DNA of 9,486 bases from an uncultured Chloroflexota bacterium. Its GTDB lineage: Bacteria > Chloroflexota > Anaerolineae > Anaerolineales > Villigracilaceae. The stretch's first letter is position 1. Every line of letters begins with the position of its first letter. Shown here one piece after another: positions 1 through 6,416 of this stretch. The position numbers were made by a program, and so were the translations under genes. Under the pieces are notes generated by a model, which had not been told where the DNA came from, did not search any database, and saw only the letters and a list, made by a program, of their open reading frames with translations. The stretch lies in NCBI GenBank assembly GCA_903837815.1, contig CAILWD010000601.1:1-9486 (forward strand), read 5' to 3'.

Positions 1-1139
1 TCCTCTTCGACAAAAAACTGGCGCAGGAGGAAGCCTGGATTCGCAAGGGCATCGAGGCGCGGCGCACCCGCAACGAGGGACGAGTCCGCGCGCTCAAACG
101 TCTGCGCGAACAACGGCAGGAGCGCCGCGAACGCCCGGGCAAAGTGCGGATGCAGATTCAAGCCGAGAAGCGTTCGGGCAAACTGGTCATCGAAGCGGAG
201 AATGTCAACTACGGGTTTGGCGATACACCCATCGTCAGCGACTTCACCACCACGATTCAACGCGGTGACAAGGTCGGCATCATCGGGCCGAATGGTTCTG
301 GCAAAACGACCCTGCTGCGCCTGCTGGTGGGTGAGTTGGCTCCGCAAAGCGGCAGTGTGGAGTACGGCACGAACTTGCAGATTTCCTATTTTGACCAACT
401 CCGCGCCCAACTGGATGAGAGTAAGTCCGTGCTGGATAACGTCGGGCAGGGACGCGACAGCATCACGGTCAACGGCAAGACGCGTAACATCAACGCCTAT
501 CTCGAAGATTTTCTCTTCACCAAAGAGCGCATCAACGCGCCCATCACCGCGCTCTCTGGCGGCGAACGCAACCGCCTCATGCTGGCGCGTCTGCTGGCAC
601 AGCCTGCAAATCTGCTCGTCCTCGATGAACCCACCAACGACCTCGACGTGGAGACGCTGGAAATCCTCGAAGACCTTTTGCTTGATTACGACGGCACGCT
701 GTTGATGGTCAGCCACGACCGCGCGTTTTTGAATAACATTGTCACCAGCACCATGTCGCTCGACGGCAGCGGACGGGTGACCGAAACCGTCGGCGGCTAC
801 GACGATTGGCAGAGTCAGAACCAGCCGTCGGCGAAGCCAGAGCTCAAGCCGCGTAAACCAACTGTCAGCGAAGCCCAACCTGAGTCCGCATCCAAGAAAT
901 TAAGTTACAAGGAGCAACGCGCTCTTGATGCCCAAAAGAAGGAACTGGCGGAACTCCCCCAACGCATCGAAAAACTCGAAGCCGAAATCCACGCGCTGAC
1001 AGTTGAGATGGCTTCCCCGTCATTTTATCAACAAGACAGCGCCGGGATCACGCGAGTTGCGAATCAATTGAACGCGATGCAGGATGATTTGGCGCAGGCG
1101 TATCACAGGTGGGAAGAGTTGGAGAAATTAGCATTATGA
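1..1139 (+). CDS. uup: ABC-F family ATPase Uup, 3' part (5' end cut by window edge)
   Basis: The frame is open from base 3, so the apparent GTG start at 144 is internal; 378 residues are visible. The first ~47 are a charged Arg/Lys/Glu-rich stretch (LFDKKLAQEEAWIR..., ARRTRNEGRVRAL) typical of the Uup linker between the two ATPase domains. The second ATPase domain follows: Walker A GPNGSGKT at visible residues 95-102, signature LSGGE at 183-187, Walker B LLVLDEPTNDLD from 203, then the H-loop SHDRAFL. The last ~100 residues are a Lys/Glu-rich coiled coil (YKEQRALDAQKKELAELP..., ending WEELEKLAL), matching the Uup C-terminal domain. Uup proteins are usually about 630-640 residues, so roughly 250, including the first ATPase domain, lie outside the window. 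ABC-F proteins are soluble and lack membrane domains. They act on ribosomes or, for Uup, are also linked to DNA recombination intermediates and transposon excision. The gene converges on the liv operon. Confidence 0.93.
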   Translation, partial: LFDKKLAQEEAWIRKGIEARRTRNEGRVRALKRLREQRQERRERPGKVRMQIQAEKRSGKLVIEAENVNYGFGDTPIVSDFTTTIQRGDKVGIIGPNGSGKTTLLRLLVGELAPQSGSVEYGTNLQISYFDQLRAQLDESKSVLDNVGQGRDSITVNGKTRNINAYLEDFLFTKERINAPITALSGGERNRLMLARLLAQPANLLVLDEPTNDLDVETLEILEDLLLDYDGTLLMVSHDRAFLNNIVTSTMSLDGSGRVTETVGGYDDWQSQNQPSAKPELKPRKPTVSEAQPESASKKLSYKEQRALDAQKKELAELPQRIEKLEAEIHALTVEMASPSFYQQDSAGITRVANQLNAMQDDLAQAYHRWEELEKLAL

Positions 1140-1147
1140 ATTCGCCT

Positions 1148-1166
1148 TCCCGAAAGAGCATCGGGA
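1148..1166. repeat. Short inverted repeat (hairpin) after uup
   Basis: Arms TCCCGA (1148-1153) and TCGGGA (1161-1166) flank a 7-base loop, starting 8 bases after the uup stop. No T-run follows, so it is a poor intrinsic terminator on its own. It may be part of the same mobile-type intergenic element as the inverted repeat at 1172-1219, or may protect the mRNA end. Confidence 0.5.
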
Positions 1167-1171
1167 CGATG

Positions 1172-1219
1172 TGAGCGTAGTCGAAGGGCGTTCAGACAGA
1201 CGTGCTTCGACTACGCTCA
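1172..1219. repeat. REP-like inverted repeat, 15-bp perfect arms
   Basis: Arms TGAGCGTAGTCGAAG (1172-1186) and CTTCGACTACGCTCA (1205-1219) are perfect reverse complements around an 18-base loop. In the loop, CGT (1189-1191) can pair with ACG (1200-1202). From memory, arms of the kind 'TTCGACTnCGCTCAGC' recur between genes in many environmental bacterial genomes, so this is probably one copy of a dispersed palindromic family. Only this copy is in the window. There is no T-run on either side. Confidence 0.7.
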
Positions 1220-1235
1220 GCACGGAGCAAATAGA

Positions 1236-1269
1236 AAAGTCCCGCAAGGTCAAATGCCTGCGGGACTTT
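1236..1269. terminator. Probable bidirectional rho-independent terminator between uup and livF
   Basis: Arms AAAGTCCCGCA (1236-1246) and TGCGGGACTTT (1259-1269) form a perfect 11-bp GC-cored stem, with a 12-base loop that can add a GG/CC pair. Read on the - strand it starts 23 bases after the livF stop codon and runs into TTTTCTATTT, a good U-tract. Read on the + strand the stem ends in TTT followed by a mixed T-rich run, so it could also stop uup transcripts. Its place between two convergent genes fits. Confidence 0.75.
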
Positions 1270-1292
1270 GTGTACTTTGTGTCTGAAAGGGG

Positions 1293-2021
1293 TTACTTCG
1301 TAATCCCCAGATAGCTTTCCATCACGCGCTTGTCGTGGAGCAGGTCTTGCCCTGTGCCTTCCATGTTGATGTTGCCGGTCTTCAAAACGTAGGCTCGGTT
1401 GCAGACATCCAGCGCAATCGAGGCGTTTTGTTCCACCAGCAGAATGGTCAGCCCCAGTTCCTTGTTTAAGCGGACGATGGTCTCGAACATCAGGCTGATG
1501 ACGATGGGCGCGAGTCCCAGCGACGGCTCATCGAGCAGCAACATCTTCGGCTTGGACATGAGCGCGCGTCCCACTGCCAGCATTTGCTGTTCGCCGCCGG
1601 AGAGGGTCCCGCCGCGCTGGTTGATGCGTTCCTTGAGACGCGGGAAGAGGGTGAATACCTCATTCATCGTTTCTTCGATTTCGTGACGGTCGTTGCGAGT
1701 GTAGGCTCCTGCCATCAGGTTTTCACGCACCGAAAGCGGGGCGAAGATGCGGCGTCCTTCGGGTGAAAGCGTGATGCCATCTTTGATGACTTCGTGCGGC
1801 TCCTTCTTGAGCGGCTGCCCGTTGAAGGTGATCGCGCCCGATGTGAAGGACTTGACCGCCACGATGGTTTTCATCAGGGTCGATTTGCCCGCGCCGTTCG
1901 CGCCGATGACCGAGACGATCTCGCCTTCGTCCACGTGCAGGCTGACCTTGCTGAGAGCGCAAATGCCGCCGTAGTAAACGGTCAGGTCTTTGATATCGAG
2001 AAGGGGAGTTTTCTCAGTCAT
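1293..2021 (-). CDS. livF: Branched-chain amino acid type ABC transporter ATP-binding protein LivF
   Basis: This is one of the two cytoplasmic ATPases that drive uptake through the LivH/LivM channel. From ATG 2021 it has 242 residues, normal for LivF. Visible motifs are Walker A GANGAGKS (40-47), the LivF hallmark SPEGRRIF in the Q-loop region, signature LSGGEQQMLAVGRAL, Walker B LLLLDEPSLGLAP, and VEQN where many ABC proteins have an H-loop, as usual in LivF. The frame stays open upstream to 2087, but those residues (MVPQPKSKTT...) overlap livG and lack family similarity. ATG 2021 gives the expected MTEKTPLLDIKDL start, with GGGAG about 9 bases upstream. It overlaps the livG stop by 8 bases, suggesting translational coupling. 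It is the last gene of the operon. Confidence 0.95.
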   Translation of the reverse strand: MTEKTPLLDIKDLTVYYGGICALSKVSLHVDEGEIVSVIGANGAGKSTLMKTIVAVKSFTSGAITFNGQPLKKEPHEVIKDGITLSPEGRRIFAPLSVRENLMAGAYTRNDRHEIEETMNEVFTLFPRLKERINQRGGTLSGGEQQMLAVGRALMSKPKMLLLDEPSLGLAPIVISLMFETIVRLNKELGLTILLVEQNASIALDVCNRAYVLKTGNINMEGTGQDLLHDKRVMESYLGITK

Positions 2022-2796
2022 TTTTCGGTTCTCCCAGGTAGGCGCGGACCACATCAGGGTTGTTTTGGATTTCGGTTGGGGAACCAACCGCCAGCAGCGA
2101 TCCGAGGTTCAACACGTAAATGCGGGAATCGCGGCACAGGTCCATGACCACGTTCATGTGATGCTCGATCATGATCATCGTGTAGCCCTTGGTGGTGTGA
2201 ATCTCGCGGATGAGTTTGATCAGATCGTTGCACTCGTCGTCGTTCATGCCCGCTGCGGGTTCGTCCAGCAGGAGCAGTTCCGGATTGGTCGCCATGGCGC
2301 GAGCCATTTCGAGGCGACGCTGCAAGCCGTAGGGCAGGCTCGAAGCGCGGGCGTGGGAATGCTCCTTCAGGTTGACCATCTCCAGCAGTTCCATCGCCTT
2401 CTTGCGCGTGTCGATTTCGATGCGACGGGCGCGGGGTGTGCGGACGAAGGCTTCGGCAAGCGAATAATGCGGCTCGCTGTGAAAGCCCAGTTCCACATTT
2501 TCGTAGGCGGTCATCTGCGGGAAGAGGCGGATATTCTGGAAGGTGCGGCTGATTCCCAACTGACAGATGCGGTCAGGCGATTTGCCGAGGATGTTCTTGC
2601 TCTTGAATTCGATTGTCCCGGCTGTGGGTTTGATGGCGTTGGTGATCAGGTTGAAGATGGTGGTCTTGCCCGCGCCGTTGGGTCCGATCAAGCCGACGAA
2701 TTCGCCCGGCTCAAGTTGGATGTTGACGCTATTGACGGCGCGCACGCCGCCGAAATCCACTGTGAGATTTTTTACATCGAGGATTGGCTGGCTCAT
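2014..2796 (-). CDS. livG: Branched-chain amino acid type ABC transporter ATP-binding protein LivG
   Basis: This is the second cytoplasmic ATPase of the transporter, 260 residues. Walker A GPNGAGKT lies at 38-45, the LivG-type Q-loop reads GISRTFQNIRLF, and Walker B is LLLLDEPAAGMN, followed by MIEHHMNVVM and the family C-terminal VVRAYLGE. The signature reads LPYGLQRRLEMAR; in LivG the residue after G is usually Q or E, here L, a mild deviation. The HHM after IE is usually HDM. Nothing is broken, so both look like natural variation. The start ATG overlaps the livM stop (ATGA, 2793-2796). GGGAGG lies about 9 bases upstream, inside livM. Confidence 0.95.
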   Translation of the reverse strand: MSQPILDVKNLTVDFGGVRAVNSVNIQLEPGEFVGLIGPNGAGKTTIFNLITNAIKPTAGTIEFKSKNILGKSPDRICQLGISRTFQNIRLFPQMTAYENVELGFHSEPHYSLAEAFVRTPRARRIEIDTRKKAMELLEMVNLKEHSHARASSLPYGLQRRLEMARAMATNPELLLLDEPAAGMNDDECNDLIKLIREIHTTKGYTMIMIEHHMNVVMDLCRDSRIYVLNLGSLLAVGSPTEIQNNPDVVRAYLGEPKND

Positions 2797-3758
2797 GACG
2801 GCTGCCCTCCCTGCGGGGTCTGTCCGCGCCGGCGGAGTTTATTCCACCAGACGCTTGCGAATGCAAAGTTCATTTCCACGTAACCAAGCAAACCCTGCGG
2901 GCGGAAGATCATCACGATCACGAACAGGAAGCCATAGATGATCAAACGCCATTCAGCAAAGGTGCGCAGCAGTTCGGGGAACACCACCAGAATAAAGCCG
3001 GTGATGACAGGGCCGATCAGCGATTGGATACCGCCGAAGACCACCGCCGCCAGCAAGTCGGACGATTTTGTGAGGGTGAAGAAAGATGGGGTAAGGTAGG
3101 CAAAATAGAAAGCCATTAATCCGCCTGCCACGCCTGCATAAAAGGCGCTGATGAACAGGGCGGTCATCTTGGTTTTCAACAGGTTGACGCCCATCATCTG
3201 CGCCGCCACTTCATCCTGGCTGATCGCGATACAATTTTTTCCGTACTGGGAGGTGACGAACATGTGAGCAAAGAACAGGGCCAGAATGACCGCGATCACC
3301 ACCACCAAGACGTTGGTGGGACCCGGCAGGTTCATGTACCCAAAAACTCCGCCGAGTTTGACCAGCAGTGGACCGATGGGCTTGAAAAGCATCCCGATGC
3401 CGCCTTCGGCGCCGTTAATACTTTCACCCAGACTACGGGTGTTGTTCAGCAATAGGCGGGTCGCCTCAGAGAAGCCCAGCGTGGCGACCGCAAAATAATC
3501 ACCGCGCAATTCACTGCGAAAGGCGGGGTATCCGATGATGAAGCTGCACAGCCCGGCAAATGCGCCGCCCAAGAGGAGCGCAATGGGGAAGGGAACGCCG
3601 AGTTCCTTGACAAAAATGGCGCTCATGTAACCGCCCAACGCCATAAAGCCGGCGTGCCCAATGGTAAACAGCCCCGTGTACCCGGTCAGGATTGCCACGC
3701 CCAATGCGGCAATGATGTTGATGCCGCCGAGGATGATGATTGTGTTGATATATCCCAT
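2793..3758 (-). CDS. livM: Branched-chain amino acid type ABC transporter permease LivM
   Basis: This is an integral membrane half of the transport channel, 321 residues, almost entirely hydrophobic helices (about 8-9 likely). The diagnostic early segment GYTGLFTIGHAGFMALGGY corresponds to the conserved GYxGLxSxGHAxFxxxGAY of LivM. A second conserved block near the C-terminus runs ...SSDLLAAVVFGGIQSLIGPV..., the region that contacts the ATPases. The C-terminus after FRPQGLLG is charged (NKLRRRGQTPQGG), as expected for a cytoplasmic tail. The start ATG has AGAGGA about 9 bases upstream, overlapping the end of livH. The gap to livH is 15 bases, so the two are co-transcribed and probably translationally linked. 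Confidence 0.94.
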   Translation of the reverse strand: MGYINTIIILGGINIIAALGVAILTGYTGLFTIGHAGFMALGGYMSAIFVKELGVPFPIALLLGGAFAGLCSFIIGYPAFRSELRGDYFAVATLGFSEATRLLLNNTRSLGESINGAEGGIGMLFKPIGPLLVKLGGVFGYMNLPGPTNVLVVVIAVILALFFAHMFVTSQYGKNCIAISQDEVAAQMMGVNLLKTKMTALFISAFYAGVAGGLMAFYFAYLTPSFFTLTKSSDLLAAVVFGGIQSLIGPVITGFILVVFPELLRTFAEWRLIIYGFLFVIVMIFRPQGLLGYVEMNFAFASVWWNKLRRRGQTPQGGQPS

Positions 3759-3773
3759 AATTCACCGTCCTCT

Positions 3774-4649
3774 TTATAGTTTCTCGCCGCTGCTCTTGCC
3801 CATCAACCCGTTGGGGAAGAACAATAGGATGATGATCAGGAACATAAAGGAGAAAAGGTCGCGATACGTGGAGGAGATGTAGCCCGAAACCATGGTTTCG
3901 AGAATGCCCAGAATCATGCTGCCGACGATTGCGGCGGGCAGGCTGCCAAGCCCACCCACGATGCTGGCAATCATGGCTTTGATAGTGACAATACCCATCA
4001 TTGGGAAGACAGCATACTTGATGCCGTAGAAGACTCCCGCCACCGAGGAGAGCACGCCGGTAGCGGCAAAAACGACGATGGCGACGGCATTATTGTTGAT
4101 GCCCATCAACGATGCGGTCAGGATGTCGATACTGCTGGCGCGGACTCCAAGTCCCCATTTGGTGCGGTACAGGAATGCCCATAGTAAAGCCAGAACGCCG
4201 AAGGAGATTCCGCCCGCCATCAAATCCATGCGCCCGATGGAAACTCCCCGGATGAAAATGGGCTGCAGGGTCTCGACCGGGAACTTACGAAAGACTCCGC
4301 CGAAGATCAGGTTGAGAATGTTGACCGTTGCCAGGTTCACGCCCATGGCGGAGATCATCATAAACAGGCGCGGCGCCTTGCGGGCGCGCAGGGGGCTATA
4401 CGCCAGTTTCTCGGTTGCCACCGAAAGGATAATGGTGAGAATAATTGAAATGATCGCGGCGAGCCAAAAGGGCATGAAAAATGAACTGATGGCGGTGAAC
4501 GCCATGAACGCGCCGAATGCCATTAAGCCGTCGAACGCCCAGTTGGTGAAGTTGTACACGCTGTACACCAGCGCATATCCCACCGCCAACAGGGAGTAGA
4601 TTGCGCCAATCGAAATGCCGCTCACCAGTTGTTGGATAAACAATTCCAT
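3774..4649 (-). CDS. livH: Branched-chain amino acid type ABC transporter permease LivH
   Basis: This is the second membrane permease of the transporter, 291 residues with about 8 predicted helices. The start FIQQLVSGISIGAIYSLLAVGY is the classic LivH N-terminus. In place of the common NFAHG the sequence reads NFTNWAFDG. The C-terminal block IKAMIASIVGGLGSLPAAIVG matches the conserved loop that docks on the ATPases, followed by FFPNGLMG. Start ATG 4649 has GGGAAG six bases upstream, within a longer purine-rich run. The gene lies 75 bases after the binding protein gene, with a hairpin in between that probably lowers its transcription. Confidence 0.94.
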   Translation of the reverse strand: MELFIQQLVSGISIGAIYSLLAVGYALVYSVYNFTNWAFDGLMAFGAFMAFTAISSFFMPFWLAAIISIILTIILSVATEKLAYSPLRARKAPRLFMMISAMGVNLATVNILNLIFGGVFRKFPVETLQPIFIRGVSIGRMDLMAGGISFGVLALLWAFLYRTKWGLGVRASSIDILTASLMGINNNAVAIVVFAATGVLSSVAGVFYGIKYAVFPMMGIVTIKAMIASIVGGLGSLPAAIVGSMILGILETMVSGYISSTYRDLFSFMFLIIILLFFPNGLMGKSSGEKL

Positions 4650-4675
4650 AATGTGCTTCCCTTTCCAAAATCAAA

Positions 4676-4704
4676 GGGGGTGTTTGCGGGTTGCAAACAC
4701 CCCC
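4676..4704 (-). terminator. Strong hairpin between binding-protein gene and livH: probable attenuator
   Basis: Arms GGGGGTGTTTGC (4676-4687) and GCAAACACCCCC (4693-4704) are a perfect 12-bp pair with a 5-base loop. On the - strand the hairpin begins 20 bases after the binding-protein stop and is followed by TTTGATTTTGG, an interrupted U-tract. The livH ribosome binding site starts just after that. An imperfect terminator here would let only a fraction of transcripts reach livHMGF. Such stem-loops after binding-protein genes are well known in ABC importer operons, where they also stabilise the upstream mRNA. Confidence 0.82.
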
Positions 4705-4724
4705 GGTGAAGAAGTCGCTGGGAC

Positions 4725-5906
4725 TTACTCGGGTTGGAAGGTCTCGGTCAAATCCCACTGGCTGTCTTTGATGGTCATGATCAACAGCGGCTTGTTGTGG
4801 GGATTGTGGGTATCGGGTTCGATGGTGACTTTGCTGGTGAACAGTTGAACATCAGTCATGGTCTCCAGCGCGTCGCGGACGGCGGTGGGGGTGACATCAC
4901 CCTTCTTCGCGGCTTCGCCGATGGCGTATTCGATTGCCATCAACGCATCCAGACCGTAGTAGGTGTAGATGTTCGCCTGGACGCCGTGCTTGGCTTCGAA
5001 CGCCTTGTTGAACTCGGCAAATTCGGGGGCGTCGGTGGTGACGCCGGTGGTCACGATTGCGCCTTCGAGCTGCGGGCCAGCCATCTCGAGCAATTCTGGG
5101 ACAAAGACGCCGTCGCCAGCCATGAACTGAACGTCCATGCCGAGGGCTTCAGCCTGCTGTGCGGCAAGTCCGAAATCCTTGAAGGTGTAGGCATCGACCA
5201 CGAGCAGTTCAGCGCCGGCATCCTTGATCTTCGCCAGTTGGGCGCGGAACTCGGTGTCGCCCTGGGTGTAACCTTCTTCGGCGACGATTTCACCGCCAAG
5301 TTCGACGAAGTGATCCTTGAAGAACTGGTGCAGACCGACGGTGTAAGGCGAGGCGACATCGGTCAGGAAGGCGGCTTTGCGCAAGCCCAGCTTGTTGTAG
5401 GCGAAATCAGCCTGGGCATACCCCTGGTAGGGGTCGATGAAGCAAACGCGGAACATGTAGGGATGCAGTTTGCCATCTTCGGTCACGGTCACATTGACGT
5501 TGGACGCGGTGGTGGCGACCACCGGAACCTGGGCGGCATCAGCAATGTCGGAAAGGGGAATGCCAGCAGATGACCAGGAGGGCCCGATAATGGCGACGGC
5601 TTTATCCTGATCCATCAAGCGCTTGGCGACTGTAACGGCATCGGGCACTTCCGAACGGGTGTCATAGACAACCAGCTCGATCTTGTAGCCGCCAACCCCG
5701 CCCTTGGCATTGAGTTCATCGACGTAATCCTGCATGGCAGGCACGGAAGCGGCGCCGACATAGGCATCCACGCCGGTCTGCTCGGTGATATACCCCACCT
5801 TGAGCACTTTCTCTCCGGAACCACAACCCGACAGGCTGGAAATAAGCAGAAGGCTTACCACCAGCAGTACCAACCACTTGCGGAAAAACTGTGCGCTCTT
5901 GTTCAT
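4725..5906 (-). CDS. livK: ABC transporter substrate-binding lipoprotein, branched-chain amino acid (Leu/Ile/Val) type
   Basis: This extracytoplasmic receptor captures the solute for LivHMGF. It has 393 residues. The signal peptide has a basic start (MNKSAQFFRKW), a hydrophobic core (about 12-24) and lipobox LSGC with Cys28, so it should be lipid-anchored. The mature protein begins with KVGYITEQTG and carries typical Peripla_BP_6 elements: the YDTRSEVPDAVTVAKRL block, DKAVAIIGPSWSS, VPVVATTAS, a second-lobe block AQLAKIKDAGAELLVVD, and YYGLDALMAIEYAI. The ligand is not certain: this fold binds Leu/Ile/Val but also other amino acids, amides, urea or aromatic compounds. The symbol is given by family and operon position. 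AAGGAG lies 9 bases before the ATG. It is the first gene of the operon, next to the long control region. Confidence 0.93.
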   Translation of the reverse strand: MNKSAQFFRKWLVLLVVSLLLISSLSGCGSGEKVLKVGYITEQTGVDAYVGAASVPAMQDYVDELNAKGGVGGYKIELVVYDTRSEVPDAVTVAKRLMDQDKAVAIIGPSWSSAGIPLSDIADAAQVPVVATTASNVNVTVTEDGKLHPYMFRVCFIDPYQGYAQADFAYNKLGLRKAAFLTDVASPYTVGLHQFFKDHFVELGGEIVAEEGYTQGDTEFRAQLAKIKDAGAELLVVDAYTFKDFGLAAQQAEALGMDVQFMAGDGVFVPELLEMAGPQLEGAIVTTGVTTDAPEFAEFNKAFEAKHGVQANIYTYYGLDALMAIEYAIGEAAKKGDVTPTAVRDALETMTDVQLFTSKVTIEPDTHNPHNKPLLIMTIKDSQWDLTETFQPE

Positions 5907-5958
5907 ACTACTTTTCTCCTTGTGTTTTTTTGGACGACAATCCGACAGGATTACAAAC

Positions 5959-5975
5959 GCTGAAAAGGTTTCAGC
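5959..5975. promoter_or_regulatory. Inverted repeat GCTGAAA-AGG-TTTCAGC upstream of the binding-protein gene
   Basis: Perfect 7-bp arms (5959-5965 and 5969-5975) with a 3-base centre lie about 53 bases before the livK-like start codon. The short symmetric form is typical of a dimeric regulator's operator, and its position would suit repression of the liv operon. It could instead be a small 5' leader hairpin. No regulator gene is in the window to match it to. Confidence 0.45.
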
Positions 5976-6296
5976 ATATTGTCATGTAGTAATGCCTAAC
6001 TATTTTTTGGCGCAGACGGGCAGGAGTGATATTCAACCATCTTCTTCCTGCATTTAAGTTTACTCCATTACGTTTTTTAAGTTCCTATATTTATCAACCC
6101 CACTCGTTTCAAATTGTACAAGTGTTTCAAGTGCTTGTCAATCATTCGCTTTTTGAATTTGTTTACGCGATGCAAATTTATGCCAACTGCGGAGTTGCTC
6201 TTGTTCCCCTCCTCGAGATTGACGCTGAATTTTGCGCCAAATTGAAAGGTTGTTAACTTCCCTTTAATCTTTTTCTGCGTTAAAATACATATCACA

Positions 6297-6326
6297 AACA
6301 AACTGGATAAGATTACTCGGTTTGTT
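6297..6326 (+). promoter_or_regulatory. Imperfect hairpin in the leader/promoter region of the hexaheme gene
   Basis: AACAAACTGG (6297-6306) can pair with TCGGTTTGTT (6317-6326): 10 pairs, two of them G-U, with a 10-base loop. It abuts the possible -10 TATCAT, so it may be an operator. If transcription starts upstream near 6290 it would be a 5' leader stem. It is AU-rich and only moderately stable. Confidence 0.3.
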
Positions 6327-6416
6327 ATCATGTAAATCGAGGAGGTGCAAAACAACAGATATTTGTTCGTTTAGTACGCGTCTCGAAGAAAATAAAATTT
6401 TAAAGGAGAATGTAAA

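Larger units (their letters stand above)
5907..6416. promoter_or_regulatory. 510-base divergent intergenic control region, AT-rich
   Basis: This region separates the divergent liv operon and the first cytochrome gene and is clearly richer in A+T than the genes around it. I see no convincing gene in it; the short open frames lack a start signal, composition or similarity to support them. On the + strand, weak -10 candidates are TAAAAT at 6281-6286 and TATCAT at 6326-6331, both 5/6 matches to consensus, but neither has a good -35 at 16-18 bases. No clear sigma-70 promoter is visible for the liv operon. Two inverted repeats inside it are listed separately. AAGGAG at 6403-6408, 8 bases before ATG 6417, is a strong ribosome binding site. 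Confidence 0.6.

Noticed and set aside
144..1139. uup as a complete 331-codon gene starting at GTG 144
   Set aside because: The frame continues open to the window edge and encodes the typical Uup inter-domain linker, so the gene is partial rather than short.
2022..2087. Extended 264-residue version of LivF starting at 2087
   Set aside because: The extra 22 residues overlap livG deeply and do not look like a LivF N-terminus. ATG 2021 has an RBS and the usual 8-base coupling overlap.
1990..2883. Long + strand open frame (297 codons) opposite livG
   Set aside because: It lies fully across livG and its flanks, which have all family motifs on the - strand. The antisense translation is a shadow rich in Val/Asp/His with no recognisable domain.
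4734..5573. Long + strand open frame (279 codons) opposite the binding-protein gene
   Set aside because: It is antisense to a well-supported Peripla_BP_6 lipoprotein, with Gly/Val/Asp-rich translation and no RBS or homology.
6026..6355. Small open frames on both strands in the 510-base intergenic region
   Set aside because: They are AT-rich, lack ribosome sites at suitable distance and resemble nothing I know. They overlap each other and fit chance open frames in control DNA.
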